From assembly GCF_024868665.1 (NCBI RefSeq), contig NC_079890.1:39289773-39353772 (forward strand): a stretch of DNA of 64,000 bases. The letters run 5' to 3'. A model generated the notes under the pieces. The model was not told where the DNA came from. It searched no databases and saw only the letters and a program-made list of their open reading frames with translations. The first letter of the stretch is position 1. Each line of letters opens with the position of its first letter. Source of the stretch: Triplophysa rosa (Eukaryota; Chordata; Actinopteri; Cypriniformes; Nemacheilidae). Of the stretch, positions 43,515 to 55,040 are shown piece by piece. The translations under genes were made by a program, and so were the position numbers.

Positions 43515-44087
43515 TGTAACCCCTGTTACGAATGTCATAAAAACATAGCTATTTCTATAATTGAGCCGGGACCCCTTTAATTCTATGGGAAGTGGATTAG
43601 CCAATGAGGATGTGGTTCGCTGGTTGGAGCCAACCAGTGAGGTATCAGAGTATTGTCTGGTGCTTGGAACACTTCCGGGTTTCGGTAGCGCACGAGGTGT
43701 GCTGCGATTCTTCACGTGTGACACGGGGGAAAAAAAGCGTTTGGAGCTACATAGAGACCGGAGAAATAATCTAATCATGCAGCGATGCTTGATTAATAGA
43801 AAGAGTTATTTATGCACTATTTAGTGTAAGGATTTTGACGATATGATATGAAGAGAGAGAGCATATTAGAGACACGAAATTGATAAGAGATGATACTGGA
43901 TTGATACGAGCTGATAAGAGCAACTAAAACTTTGTTGGAGCAGAATAAATCAATAAGGATTTATCATTGGTCTTGGTCAAGTTTTTTTCTTTCGCTGGAT
44001 TTGGTTTGAGTTGCTTTGAATCCGGTGATTTCAACGGGGAGAGATAGGAGTTCATTCTGATTCCCGAGTTCCTAGAGGGAGTTGGAA
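43515..44087 (+). repeat. Presumptive Gypsy-like LTR
   Basis: Begins TGTAACCCC straight after the polypurine tract. It has a TTATTTATGC TATA-like stretch near 43805 and AATAAA at 43944. The end is placed before TGGCGAGCCACGAGG (44089), which resembles a primer-binding/leader start. The right end is uncertain. Confidence 0.5.
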
Positions 44088-44113
44088 CTGGCGAGCCACG
44101 AGGAGTTAGTGAT

Positions 44114-44612
44114 TAGTGATGGGTCGTTCTTGAACGATTCGTTCATTTTGAACGAATCTTTAATGTGACTCGGGAAGAACGAGTCGTCGTAGGGAGTGAT
44201 TCGTTCAGCCGCGCATGCGCATTGCGCAACATTCTATGGGTCCTGTACTGGAATTCAAGAAGAACGAACGATTCAAACCCGAAGACTCGAGAGGTGAACT
44301 AATCAATTCTCTTTCCGGCTCTGACTGCATTGGTTTAGCTTACGACGCTGTCACGTGATGAACGAAGGAGTCAAACCCGAGGACTTGTCAGATAAGAGGT
44401 GTGGTGAGCTAATCATAGACTAAAGACCCAGGTAAACAATGAATTAATCTTTTCTCTTTCTTATAGCATTATAGTTTTGTATTGTTTGTAATGTGATCAA
44501 CGTTTGCATAATGAACGAAATGAACGATATGACTCGAAAAAAGATTCGTTCATTTTGCTGAACGAGACTCAAAGATCCGAGTCAGTAAAATGATCCGAAC
44601 TTCCCATCACTA
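44114..44612. mobile_element. hAT MITE (TAGTGATGGG ends)
   Basis: Inverted ends TAGTGATGGG and CCCATCACTA (outer part) bound 499 bp, with many GAACGATTCGTTC-type internal palindromes. The flanks 44106-44113 and 44613-44620 are both TTAGTGAT, an exact 8-bp duplication. Confidence 0.95.
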
Positions 44613-44620
44613 TTAGTGAT

Positions 44621-45144
44621 CTGGTGAAGATCAAATAGTCATCTGGTGAAACTGACACTTTCAATACCGAGTGGGACGGTAGGAAATTGAACAAAAACAC
44701 ACACACCTGCATTTCTCCTGTTTTATTCTTCACGGAAGACATTCGTCGCAACTGAGAACTAAGTAAGATTAATAATTGATGTGAAAAAGACTGCAAAGAC
44801 TGATTCACTAACAAAATTCAACCAGTTATGGAACTTGCAGTGTGGAATTGAACTGAGCTTGATGTGATTCACATTTTAATGTGCTAAAGACTCTTTATGC
44901 AAATGCTTTATGGTTTCTCATTCTTGAATTCATTTACGGTTTATGTGATATGTATGTGAAATTGAAACAAAACTCAATTAAGTGTAACATGGTTCCAAAA
45001 GTGTTATATAAGGGAGCTGGTACATTGATTTGTATTTTCAAAGTGCATTTCAGAAGCGTATACAGAGTTTTATGGTATTTTTGAACTCAAAACGAGTAAG
45101 GGGACAAATATACCTTAAAAGTGTATTTTTGAGATTTAATTTAA
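44621..45144. other. Unassigned, possibly Gypsy leader
   Basis: Directly continues the sequence interrupted by the MITE at 44114. If TGGCGAGCC at 44089 is a primer site, this would be leader sequence. No gag frame is seen. Confidence 0.3.
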
Positions 45145-45784
45145 GGGTTGAAAAGCATTGCCTATGTGGGAATATTTACCTTTGAAGGAGTTCTGAGGTT
45201 GGGTTTGAGCAACCGGCTACTGACTGGTACACGCAAGTTCGAGCATGTATCCCCCGTGTTGGGTTTGTTGCAGTGGCTCCCTATTAAGCTCAGAGGGGAT
45301 TTTAAAATACTGGTTTTAGTGTATAAATCGCTGCACAATCTCTCCCCTGCCTATCTCTCTGAATTGTTGCATCCACTCAATTCAGTGCGTCTTCTTAGGT
45401 CGAGACATTTAAAACTGCTATTGGTCCCCAGGTCTAGACTCAAACGCCGGGGTGACTGGGCGTTTGCTATCGCCGGTCCAACTTTATGGAACAACCTCCC
45501 GAGTGAGATCCGTACTGCATCCTCTTTGTTTATTTTTAAATCCCTGTTGAAGTCACATTTATTGGATCAAGTTGCGACCTGCTAATAATCTGATGTTTTA
45601 CTGTGATTTTACTATTTAATTGTGCTTTAATTCTTAACTTTTGGGAAATAATTCTTAAATTATTATTCTACTGTAAGAATGTGCTCCTATGTGTCTAGTT
45701 TTTGTTTTATTTGCAATGTACAGCACTTTGGTCAACCTGCGGTTGTATTGAAATGTGCTATAGAAATAAAATAAACAAACAAAC
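45145..45784 (+). pseudogene. LINE reverse transcriptase C-terminus and 3' UTR
   Basis: The frame reads RLLTGTRKFEHVSPVLGL, LQWLPIKLRGDFKILVLVYK and FAIAGPTLWNNLPSEIRTA, ending at 45585. The 3' UTR has ACAGCACTTTGGTCAACC and ends in AATAAAATAAACAAAC. This is another L2/Rex-like LINE, heavily 5' truncated. Confidence 0.8.
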
Positions 45785-47289
45785 AGGATGGGCGTCGAAG
45801 AACCGAACAATCCAAGATCATGCGAAATCGTCAACAATCAAATCCAGCTAATGTTAGCTAATACCTAGTTAGCGAGGTACGAAGAATGGGCCCCAGGTTA
45901 TGACTCGCATGAGCCTGTGTCTTATACAGTATGTGGCCGTGTCCCTCACAGTGTAGGGTTGTAAAAAATAACAGGAATTTATTTCTCTGTGCCACAACAC
46001 CCTCTTTCTTCCCAAAAGACACCATTTGCTCTTCTAAAGATCACAGGGGTCAGCACTCAGCACGATCAGCATGGTGATCAACCACTATTGTCCCAGATGC
46101 TTGTTTATTGTGGGTCCAGTACAGTGGGGATAAAGGGTGGCCCTAATTGGTCAATTTGAATGCATCATGTTAGTTTAGTCACATGGTCAAGGAAAGGATA
46201 AAAAGGAAATGTAAGATAAGCTCTGGGCTTTTTCTCCTGTCTCCTCGCTGGAAGCTCCTCTCCGGGAGCTCTGGCTCTTATTCTTCGTCTATACTTTCTC
46301 TCTTTTCTTTTCTATCATCTCAGGTAATATCACATACATTTGGAAACTGTTAGTTGTATTATTTACAATTTTATACGTTTACTTTGTAACCATTTTACAT
46401 GTAACATCAATTTAAGTCTGTTATTAAATATTTTAATTGACAAATCTGCAGACTAGTGTTGGTTTAATGTTAATATTTAAACGCTCCATATTGCAATACA
46501 ATATAGTCATGTTATAGCAAAGCTCTCCCACATATATAGCTATAATCACTGCGCTTATTTCCGTCATTGGTATAAGTTGCAGAAGGGTGGAAATTGACAA
46601 GAAATACACAGTTTTATACCATCTTGCTGTTAACGTTTCTTTAGTCATTTCGGCATCCCTATAGCCTGAACCACTATAGGGGAACCACCCTTACAACAGT
46701 CACTGTCTTTACTGCTTGGGGATGCAAACATACCAGGTTGCACCTGTTTCAATCCTCACTATGTACACTGGTTGCCTCAGCCCTGTGTTATTTATTCTAA
46801 ATATACAGGGTTTGTTTCTACCTTGCTCGGCCCCGGCACTTGCCGTTTTTATACTTATTATTTTGCTATGTGTATTGCTTTTCTGCTCAGTGTAGTGGCA
46901 TAGCATTCCTGCAGACTATGGTGGTATGGTATCCCCCAGAGTTCTAAGTGTTTTGATTGGATCCCGTAGCAGAATATGGTATCCAATCGTCTTAGAGCCT
47001 ATGTAAGGTGTGCGCTGTCAGTGGGAGTTGTGCTGTGTGCTACTGCCAAGAGTTATGTGTTAGCTCCGCTAAAGTCGAGCTGTTTTCCACTGTTCTCACG
47101 GCGTGATTGAACGCATTGCCCACTGCGTCAGCGGAAATGAAGCATTTAGCCTGAACAGAGAACCGTTTCTGACAGCTCCCGCTTGCGCGGCATGCAATGG
47201 GCTTAATGCTCGTGCTTGTGGCTACTGATTGACTGAGGGGGTTTCCCTCACACTTGCCTTGTGATTATTTTGGGAGAGTGCTGGGGTTC
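45785..47289. other. Unassigned sequence
   Basis: No exon or bounded element recognised. The part from about 46900 is GC-richer and stylistically like 36951-38340, which may mean both belong to the element marked by the inverted leader copies. Confidence 0.3.
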
Positions 47290-47655
47290 GCTCTTTGCTG
47301 CTCTCACGGCGTTATTTTATACAGTTCCCCTAGCGTTCCACGCAATGTTGAGAGACCTCTCTCGAAAGGGAACGTCTCCGGTTACTGTCGTGTTCGCGTG
47401 CTCAGATCGTCGCGCTGTAACATTCAGTTGTAAGATTCTGAGGTTATGTGGTCCAGATGGTGTAATATATAGGGGTGGCGAACACGACCCTAAGCGCTGT
47501 CTAGGACCACATTGGCCAGTTACATTTTCATTTCTACTGGCGTTATTCAATAAGGTTTCAGCAAGGTTTAGAGAAGGGGATTCCCCTAGCGCTTCACGCA
47601 ATGTCTCGTTCCCTCTTGTCAGGGAACCGAGGTTACGACAGTAACCGGAGACGTT
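47290..47655 (-). repeat. Inverted copy of the DIRS-like leader
   Basis: 47432-47584 is the reverse complement of 36440-36594 at roughly 85-90%. Flanks carry CTAGCGTTCCACGCAATGT and CTAGCGCTTCACGCAATGT, as well as GTAACCGGAGACG and its complement CGTCTCCGGTTAC, so the segment also has its own inverted repeats. Confidence 0.55.
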
Positions 47656-47737
47656 CTCCAACAATTAGGCCATGACTGCCCTATTAGCACCTATTGTATT
47701 ATTGCTCCTGTATGACATATTGCTTATTGCTCCCTGA

Positions 47738-47793
47738 ACTCTCTGTAAGTCTTTGGATAAAAGCGTCTGCTAAATGAGTAAATGTAAATGTCA
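47738..47793 (+). repeat. SINE 3' tail
   Basis: GTCTTTGGATAAAAGCGTCT then GCTAAATGAGTAAATGTAAA is the familiar 3' end of fish SINE/LINE retroposons. Confidence 0.7.
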
Positions 47794-48337
47794 TTTAAAG
47801 GGGTCATATGGCGGGAATATGTGTTTTTCGGTGTCTTTGGTGTGTTATAAGTTGCCCATGCATGTATTAGACACGTAAAATTGCAGAAATGAAAGTGTGG
47901 GAACAAAAGATGCATTCTATGTAAAAGCGAATGCTCACCCAGACCTGCCTGAAACGCCTCGTGTAGCCACACCCCCACAAATCTACGTCAGTTGGTGGTC
48001 TGATTTGACTAAGACCGCCCAAATGTATACACAAGTAAGGTGGGCGTACCTGTCAGTACAATTGAAGAGGAACCTGATGTTCCAAATATGGTCAGAGGCG
48101 TCACATTTCCCTCACACGCTTGCAGTATTCCGCCAATCACAGCACACCTCGCTTTTCAGAGCCATGAGCTTTGTCAAAAATCAGCGCGTTTCAGAGAGGC
48201 GGGGCAAAGAGGAGATACAAACATGCACGGTGTGGAAAATACAGTGTTTTTAAACCTTAAACCGTATATACACATTGCATTACATCTAAAACAAACCATA
48301 ATAATAATTTTAGCCCTGTCATATCAACCCTTTAAAG
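47794..48337. mobile_element. MITE with TTTAAAGGG ends
   Basis: TTTAAAGGGGTCATATG at the left and CATATCAACCCTTTAAA at the right are inverted. The interior has CGTGTAGCCACACCCCCACA, typical of this abundant cyprinid family. Confidence 0.7.
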
Positions 48338-48368
48338 GAACCAATTTAATGAACGGAATCACATGTAC

Positions 48369-48904
48369 CTGTTCCATAGACCTCCACCTCACACAGAGAG
48401 AGACACTGGAATGTAGGTATGACCACATTCACATAACGTCCCCTCATTCCATTACATGAGAAACTGACTGTAGATTTGACTGAAAGATCAGGAATTACAG
48501 CACATCTAGAGAGAAAATATCAATCAATCAGTCAATCAGCCAATCAATCAATCAATCAATCAGCCAATCAATCAATCAATCAGTCAATCAATGAAAAGTG
48601 TTGAAGTGATTTCATGAATAACTTTACATGGGATTGTTGTTTCCATTGTTTTCCAGTGAGTTTCCAATACGAATCTCTGCTCCGTTGGTTTGTTCAGGGC
48701 CGTCATCTCCTCTGTTACTGATGATCACTGTACTGATCTCATAATCATCCAGAAGATCCAAACTCCACCATGAGTTCATTTCAGATGATGTAGCAGAGCA
48801 GGTTGCTAAACCAGGTCCATATCTGACACCATCTATGGCGTTTGCAGCTGTGTAGGAGCTGAAGGTAGATGAGAGTGTAGCCTTTCCTTTCAATGCCAAA
48901 TTCT
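48369..48904 (-). CDS. Fucolectin-type (F5/8C, FTP) module 4
   Basis: Exon 48904-48628 (277 bp) encodes [49 protein letters not shown] and [14 protein letters not shown]. Exon 48505-48369 encodes [23 protein letters not shown] and LCEVEVYGT, ending in a phase-1 GT donor. Compared with the other modules the conserved WWRLDL is WWSLDL, and the second sugar-motif Arg is Gln. No tail exons follow within 2.5 kb, so this is either a lone pseudogene-like module or the first domain of gene 2. Its intron carries a (CAAT)n expansion. Confidence 0.8.
48516..48592. repeat. (CAAT)n microsatellite
   Basis: Runs of CAAT interrupted by CAGC/CAGT units inside the module 4 intron. Confidence 0.9.
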
Positions 48905-49657
48905 CTAAAAAGAAATTCACACAGTTGATCATACATATAAACACTTCTGTGGTCATCTAATAACCATGAATCTCTTTAACCCCATATGAAAAGACTTGCG
49001 AGAATCAATGCGATTCAATTCTGAGATTCATGGAGCCAATGTGTCGCCATATTGATTGTATTTATTCTTATCTATTCATGTTAAAATTAAATCTTGGATA
49101 AATAAACTGAAAATATTACTCGTTTTGCTTCAGATGTCATTTATCACCCCCTGAGGTCATAATATTTCTATGATGGATATACTGTGTGTGCTTTCTGAAG
49201 CTCCAAATACTGAAGTGCCATTCAATGGCATTACAAAGCTATTGTTCAGGTCTCCAAAGTCCAGGTTTGTAATCTGTATTGAATCTGTGACATGATGAAC
49301 TAAGAGAATTATAAAGGCCTACATCTCGCTTATTTTAAACTCTGTCCGAGAAACCGACCGATCATGTTTATATTTTAAAAATTGCACAACACTTGCTGCA
49401 AGAACCTACTCTGTCAGTGGCAAGGCACATTATTAACGTAATGTGGGCACGTGCTGTACGTTCTGCAAGACTCACGTGTTCCATCATAACATTACAAAAA
49501 GAAACATGAGACAGCCTCGGTATCATTCTGAAACTCATTATTGACATTTTTTTAACCCCCAAAATTATTACATTCTATAAAAGTAAGATAAAAGTATAAA
49601 TATAAGTAACAGTAACGAAAGTGTGTAAGAGCGCTCATAATAACACTGACCTGAACC
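48905..49657. other. Upstream flank of lectin module 4
   Basis: The first 190 bp show homology to the flank of module 3. The rest has no recognised feature. Confidence 0.35.
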
Positions 49658-50260
49658 AGAGGTTGCACTAGACTTTTTTATTGATGGACAGGCTCGTAAA
49701 AAATCCGTCATAATCTATTATTTCCCGTCACTATGGTGCAAGGTGTCATTACGTGGTAATGTTCGTGACGTCATCACACTGTACTTGCGTTTACTCTCGG
49801 ATCTTGCTGTATTAATGGATTAAAGAGAAAAAAATTCTTCTGACTGATTTTTTACAGGCAAAGTCATATTCCTTTAACCGACACTTTATCTAAATAGTCA
49901 AAACCAATAGTGTTTTAAAGGGAGATGTTTTGAACCACTCTACATAGTATTGACAGCTTGCGTATTTTTAATCTATGAAAAAGTTATTCTTACCTAGACA
50001 AATAATCAACCATCTATAACTTTTCAGTGCATTTTTAATTTATCTTATAAGTCCAAACAATGTTTTCTGAAACTCTTAATAATTAACAGAAAAAATAACA
50101 AAATAAAAGCACCACTGAAGACCAAACATTTTGTTTGTATTTGTCTCCTGAGTGCTTTTCACTTTTTCTGCCTTTTGGCTGTGAAACCATATTCCTGAAG
50201 CTTGGCCACACCTGACACCCGTTTCAGTGTTTGACTAGCTTTTCCAAGGCGACCGTTAAG
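49658..50260. repeat. Possible DNA element relic (GAGGTTGCACTAGAC)
   Basis: The first 60 bp match 39866-39925 (GAGGTTGCACTAGACTTTTT, ATCCGTCAT). On the minus strand 50110-50250 there is a short readable KLQEYGFTAKRQKK-like frame that could be a transposon protein C-terminus, but I cannot name it. Confidence 0.3.
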
Positions 50261-51094
50261 AAGGTAGCCAATCACTTTAACAGTTCCACTGCTTATCATG
50301 TGACACGCCGCAGCGTGTTTACTCAAAAAAATTCACAAACTGTTAACTATGTCAAGAAATATCTGACATTCCGATTGTTGTTTAAACACTTTTATAATGA
50401 CCGCGCTAGTTGAGCTGTTAAGCGGGCGCCGCCATGTTTGTTTCTGCCGCGGTCTGAGATGTGTCGGATTTACATCACATGAATTCATCCACTTCTCTTA
50501 AAAACACAAATGTAAGTGCCTGGTGAACTGGTAGAAGAATTGAGTGATCATAACAATTACCTACATTGCAGATACTGTTTCTGATGTGAATAAAACGCAT
50601 CCCTCAAATTACATTTGAGGAGATTGTTATTGCCGCTGTTATTATACAATCTCTAAATGTATTTTGTGCTTGTAGGCACGTGTATATGTCTGAAGCCTAA
50701 ATTAAACATGATGTGGTTGAAAGCTATGGAAGCATATTGGTTGCTATTTTCAATTTGAAATGCAATCCGCAAAATGGCAATGCAGTATATAAAATTTAAT
50801 TTTAAAATATAAAAATTAAATATACATTTGAAGTAACATATGTGCAACATTTTGCACTTAATGAAAATAAAAATTTAATTATATCAATTACATTTGTCAG
50901 TTCCTACACTAGTTTTAATATGTTATTTAAATGGATATTTTTAACGCTCTTTAAGTTGCAAAATGAAAATGAAAATGCATTCCCCGGATTGATTATATAT
51001 ATATATGTTTAAGATAGTCAAGCTGTAGCAAAATGAAAATTCTAATGTTATTTTCCTTAAATGCATTAACATTAACTGGTTGAATATTTGGGAT
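50261..51094. other. Unassigned AT-rich sequence
   Basis: No exon or bounded repeat recognised. Confidence 0.3.
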
Positions 51095-51700
51095 TGCATT
51101 TTCATTTACACACAGCGCGTTGGGTGTTGCAAAATTCAATGTGGACTTGAAAATGCATTTCGAGCTGGCCACGCCCCTTCCCCGGTACGCACTGGGTACC
51201 GCAGCCGTGGTCACTGGGGTAAACAGAGTAGAAAATGCAGACACCCGGTAGTGGTAACAGCACTGGAGCCAGACAGGACAATTGGTGAGTACTAGGTAAC
51301 AAGACAAGATGATAGCAGGGTTACAAGGCAAGATAACTAGATATGACAACAAGGGTGGACACTAGATTTCCAGACAAGGTACTAGAGAGGGTCTAAGACC
51401 GGCTATGCTATGCAGCAAATGCTAACGATCCGACACAAGACAAGAAAAACAGGAGGAATAAGAAGGGGAGGAAATTAGCGTGGAACAAGGGGCAGCTGGA
51501 GAGAGAGAATGAGTCCAGGTGATGTGAGGAAAGCAAAAGTGGCTACTGATTAGAAGACAAGAGGGGCGGGGTCAAGCACGCAGACTTCTGAGCACATGGT
51601 GAACTGTCAAACAATGCCTAGTGCTTACACAACAAAAACAGAGGACAAAACATAAAACAGAAGTGATAGACCCGGGACCCGACACTACGCCTTTCCTGTC
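51095..51700. repeat. Interspersed repeat with GATCCGACACAAGACAAG
   Basis: Short A/G-rich clauses (ACAAGACAAGAAAAACAGGA, GGGGCAGCTGGAGAGAGA) match the style of a common fish non-autonomous element. Ends not resolved. Confidence 0.35.
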
Positions 51701-51999
51701 AAATGGTTTGCCAGCTGATGTGCCTTGGGATAATAGGCTGTAATTAAAAACGCTAACAACCATCAGTGTATGACAGTTTTATTCAAGAAAACACTTCAAT
51801 AGCCTGCACTGAGTGTATTAAACCCGAGTATTTTACTTGTAAACTTAAAACTAAGTTAAATTAAAAATGTAAATGTAATACTAAATAGAATTTTATATTA
51901 AATTATTATATTAAATTTGATATGTGAAATTAAACTTTTTGCATAGCAGTATGGACCATCAACGGCGAGAGCGGTCCAGACCAACCTTACGAAAGTATG
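51701..51999. other. Unassigned AT-rich sequence
   Basis: No recognised feature. Confidence 0.3.
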
Positions 52000-52125
52000 A
52001 CTTACAGAAGGTATACTTAACTAAGAAGGTTTTGGGAAACACGTATTAAAGATAAGGTACAGCTTAAGGTATAATTTAAGAACGACGTAGCGTTAAGAAG
52101 GTTTCGGGAAACACAGCCCAGGTTG
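52000..52125. repeat. MITE end (TTTCGGGAAACACAGCCC)
   Basis: TTAAGAAGGTTTCGGGAAAC and an earlier AAGAAGGTTTTGGGAAACAC resemble an element end known from fish genomes. Only partly bounded. Confidence 0.35.
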
Positions 52126-52936
52126 TTTGCTATATGGCTGGCAAATGTATTATTTCCTAACCAAAAGGTAGCGCTGAACAGCTAACACAGTTGAAACTGT
52201 GCCATGAATAACGTTAGAAATATTCAGATGCGGTTTAAATATGTAAGTAAACGTTAATCTGCTTGTTTTGCGTACCTAACTGAAAGAGTGACGTCGTGGT
52301 TGTGTGTACTGCACGTCTGAACTGCGTCAGTCTGCATTCTAAACGGGATGTATTGCCCTTCGGGAAGGGGACGCCATGCAAAACGTCACTCCAAATAAAG
52401 ATATGAGGTTTTTATTGCCTCTTTGTGCGGATATATTAAGAGATACAATTGTGTTTTTCCCTCAAGAGGTTAATAATTCACAATAATTCGTTCATAGGTG
52501 TAATTTGCAGGTGGATGGGTGGGACATGTCCCCACCACTTTTTGCCAAAGTCAATTTTGTCCCCACCACTTATTGGAAGAAATGAAAAATACAGAGTGTC
52601 TATTTACTGTGTAAGTAGCCCGCTTTGTAAGCAGAGACTATTTATACTAACTCGACCGGACTAGCCGGAAGCAGCCGGCTTTGCTACTGTTTGGACGCAT
52701 TTACTAGCACTCCGTGCTTTGCGCTTCTGCTTTTATGCTTTATCTTATTTAAACACCAGCAGTTCAGTACAGTTCTCAGACTAAACAATTAGGAACTAAA
52801 ACTCTGGGAAATACTTCAAAACTTTTGGAATGCTCAGCAACCAGGATTTTTTCTAGGATAGTGGTCTACCAGCTTACTGCCGACAATTGAAACTCTTAAG
52901 GATAACTCCGCTGCCCACACTCAAACTGGTGTGAAA

Positions 52937-54145
52937 ATGCCTTCTTTTGGATCAACAACCACCTGCTGCTCAAATTGCCACAAACTTCTACAAAAGATTG
53001 CAGTTCTCGAAACAAAGTTACTTTCGATACTGCCGTCTCTGCAGGAACACACAGCTGAGCCTCGCCCCGGTGAGTTCTGTGAACCCAGTACTTCTCAACA
53101 GATTATAGTGAGCTCAGACAAACCTGTACAGCAAACAAAGGTAACTGAGGACACAAACCGTTGGCAGAAACAGGGCGCAAGACCTAAAGGTGCTCGTCAA
53201 GAGTTTCACAAATTGCTGCATTAGCTTCATCTACCCCAGATATGGCTAAGACTCGACTAGACAATGCTGGTATTCTACCACCCCCTGTACATCTTGAAAA
53301 TAGATTTGAGGCACTAATGAATATGGGTGAAGAATACCCAAATGTGATCAGGCAAAAATCAAATTGGACACTGCAACTGGCAGATGCTCTGTGTCAAACA
53401 GGCAACGGCACTCTGCTCAGAAAGCAGCCGAGCCCAATACTCTGATAGTGGGGGACTCTATTATCAGAAACCTTTGTAGCAGGGTAATACTTACAGTACA
53501 TACTATTTCCCTCAAGCAAGGATTGCTGATGTAAGCAAGGAACTGTCCAACATCCTGACACAACATAAGTCTGTAAATCGGATTGTCATACATGTGAGGA
53601 AAAATGATATTCAAAAAGAGCAGTCAGAGCTCCTAAAAAGGGATTTTAATGAACTCTTTGAAATGCTTGGAAAGCTGAAAGTTCAGTCGTTCATCAGTGG
53701 ACCTCTCCCAGCTCGGGGAACAAATATGTTCTCTCGGCTACTCAGTCTGAACACATGGCTGCAAAAAACCTGCAACATGAGAGGACTGAACTTCATTGAC
53801 AACTTTTATCTCTTTTGGAGTCAAAGACAACTTTTTATAACAGATGGCCTCCACCCAAACCAACTTGGTTCAAGAGTTCTAAAGGACAATATCCTCTTCT
53901 CCCTCCTTCACCCATCAGCAGAGTGTGCCAGTCCACTCCTGAATGGCACACATACACCTGGCCTCAGGGACCCACCTCAGCAGTCGGATGGACATTTGGA
54001 TAACACCACTCAGGCCGTACCCTGCCCAGTGACATCACATCAGTTGGATGATGACGAAGACTCAACACCCAAGGACGTTTCGGTGGATAACAACCGGGAG
54101 AGCCAAAACAACAGACTTCAGTCTTCAGAAACACCAGACTCCTAG
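52937..54145 (+). pseudogene. LINE ORF1 with SGNH esterase-like domain
   Basis: The N-terminal part (ATG at 52937) has CCSNCHKLLQKIAVLETKLL, a Cys-pair plus coiled-coil-like start. After shifts near 53222 and 53445, TLIVGDSIIRNL gives the GDS block. HVRKNDI stands where G-x-N-D is expected, with the Gly replaced. DGLHPNQLGSRVL gives the D-x-x-H block. This set is characteristic of the esterase-type ORF1 of some CR1/L2 LINEs. The C-terminus is Ser/Pro/Asp-rich. In active elements ORF1 binds the element RNA. The esterase role is not well understood. Confidence 0.75.
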
Positions 54146-54456
54146 TCCCTCTCACAGTCCCTCTCACTACACACTCTCTCCCTCTCTCCTACATCATCTC
54201 TTTTGAGCTTCTCAGAGAAAATGGAGGAACTAGTGTTTGCTGGAACAAAACTCTTCCACTCTATTGTCGCGACTCCACAAGTTTCAACTAAAAAGCGATG
54301 GGCCCCACAACAGCCAAAGCCTCTTGGTCAACCTAGCCAACCCGTTCCCTCTGAAAGAGCTCTCCGGCCTCTGCCACAACGCCAGGGATCACACAAACCC
54401 CCATCTGCTGGAGGTGGACTAAACAAGACTGCAAAGAGCACTGGTAACTGATATGA

Positions 54457-55040
54457 TTCAATTCAATTCATTTCAATTTTATTTATATAGCGCGTTTCAC
54501 AATGTGCATTGTTCCAAAGCAGCTTTACAGGAGCAAATAAGAAAAACACAGAAAGGTAAAACACATCACAGTGCATGGTGTTTATAGACCAAGCAAGATC
54601 ATTATAATAAATAATATCTAATAAATAATTGAATAAATAAATAAATAAATGCAGTCTCCCGGTGAGCAAGCCAACACTGCACTGCTCTGCTGTGGCGAGG
54701 AACCCAAACTCCAATGTTGAATAATGGAGAAAAAAAAACCTCGGGAGAAACCAGGCTCAGCTGGGAGGGCCAGATCTCCTCTGACGTGTCATAGCTGCAT
54801 TCAGTGACCCCGACCAATTCCTTCGAGCAACGTCCATGAAGAACAGGGAGAGCCCACGAGCCGCGACCCAGGAAGCCCCACCCGCCGAAACCGTGCAGGT
54901 CCAACCCGGTCCCATTCCGCGATCAACAACAGACAACAGAGGAACAACCAGGGAAAAGTAGTAATGGCATAATTAACTTTATTCCTCTGTTGTCCGACAT
55001 CGACCACAAAACAAAACAAGACCAACCAGACCAGACCCAC
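54457..55040 (-). repeat. LINE 3' UTR inserted inside the larger LINE
   Basis: Same family as 2028-2300, with the (GAATT)n tail at the low-coordinate end. It continues further upstream on the minus strand with GTTTCTCCCGAGG and GGGTTCCTCGCCACAG. It separates ORF1 from ORF2 of the host LINE. Confidence 0.7.

Larger units (their letters stand above)
40270..44087 (+). mobile_element. Ty3/Gypsy-like retrotransposon, 5' truncated
   Basis: The sequence enters abruptly inside reverse transcriptase at 40270, then RNase H, integrase, an acidic tail frame, a polypurine tract (AAAGGGGGAGAG, 43503-43514) and an LTR starting TGTAACCCC at 43515. At least four frame changes break pol. There is no gag and no upstream LTR. 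Confidence 0.8.

Noticed and set aside
47261..47664. Opposed open frames of about 120 codons.
   Set aside because: They cover the inverted leader repeat and show no protein motif.
48516..48592. Regular CAATCAATC repeats as a possible CRISPR-like array.
   Set aside because: A simple (CAAT)n microsatellite with no spacers, in a vertebrate intron.
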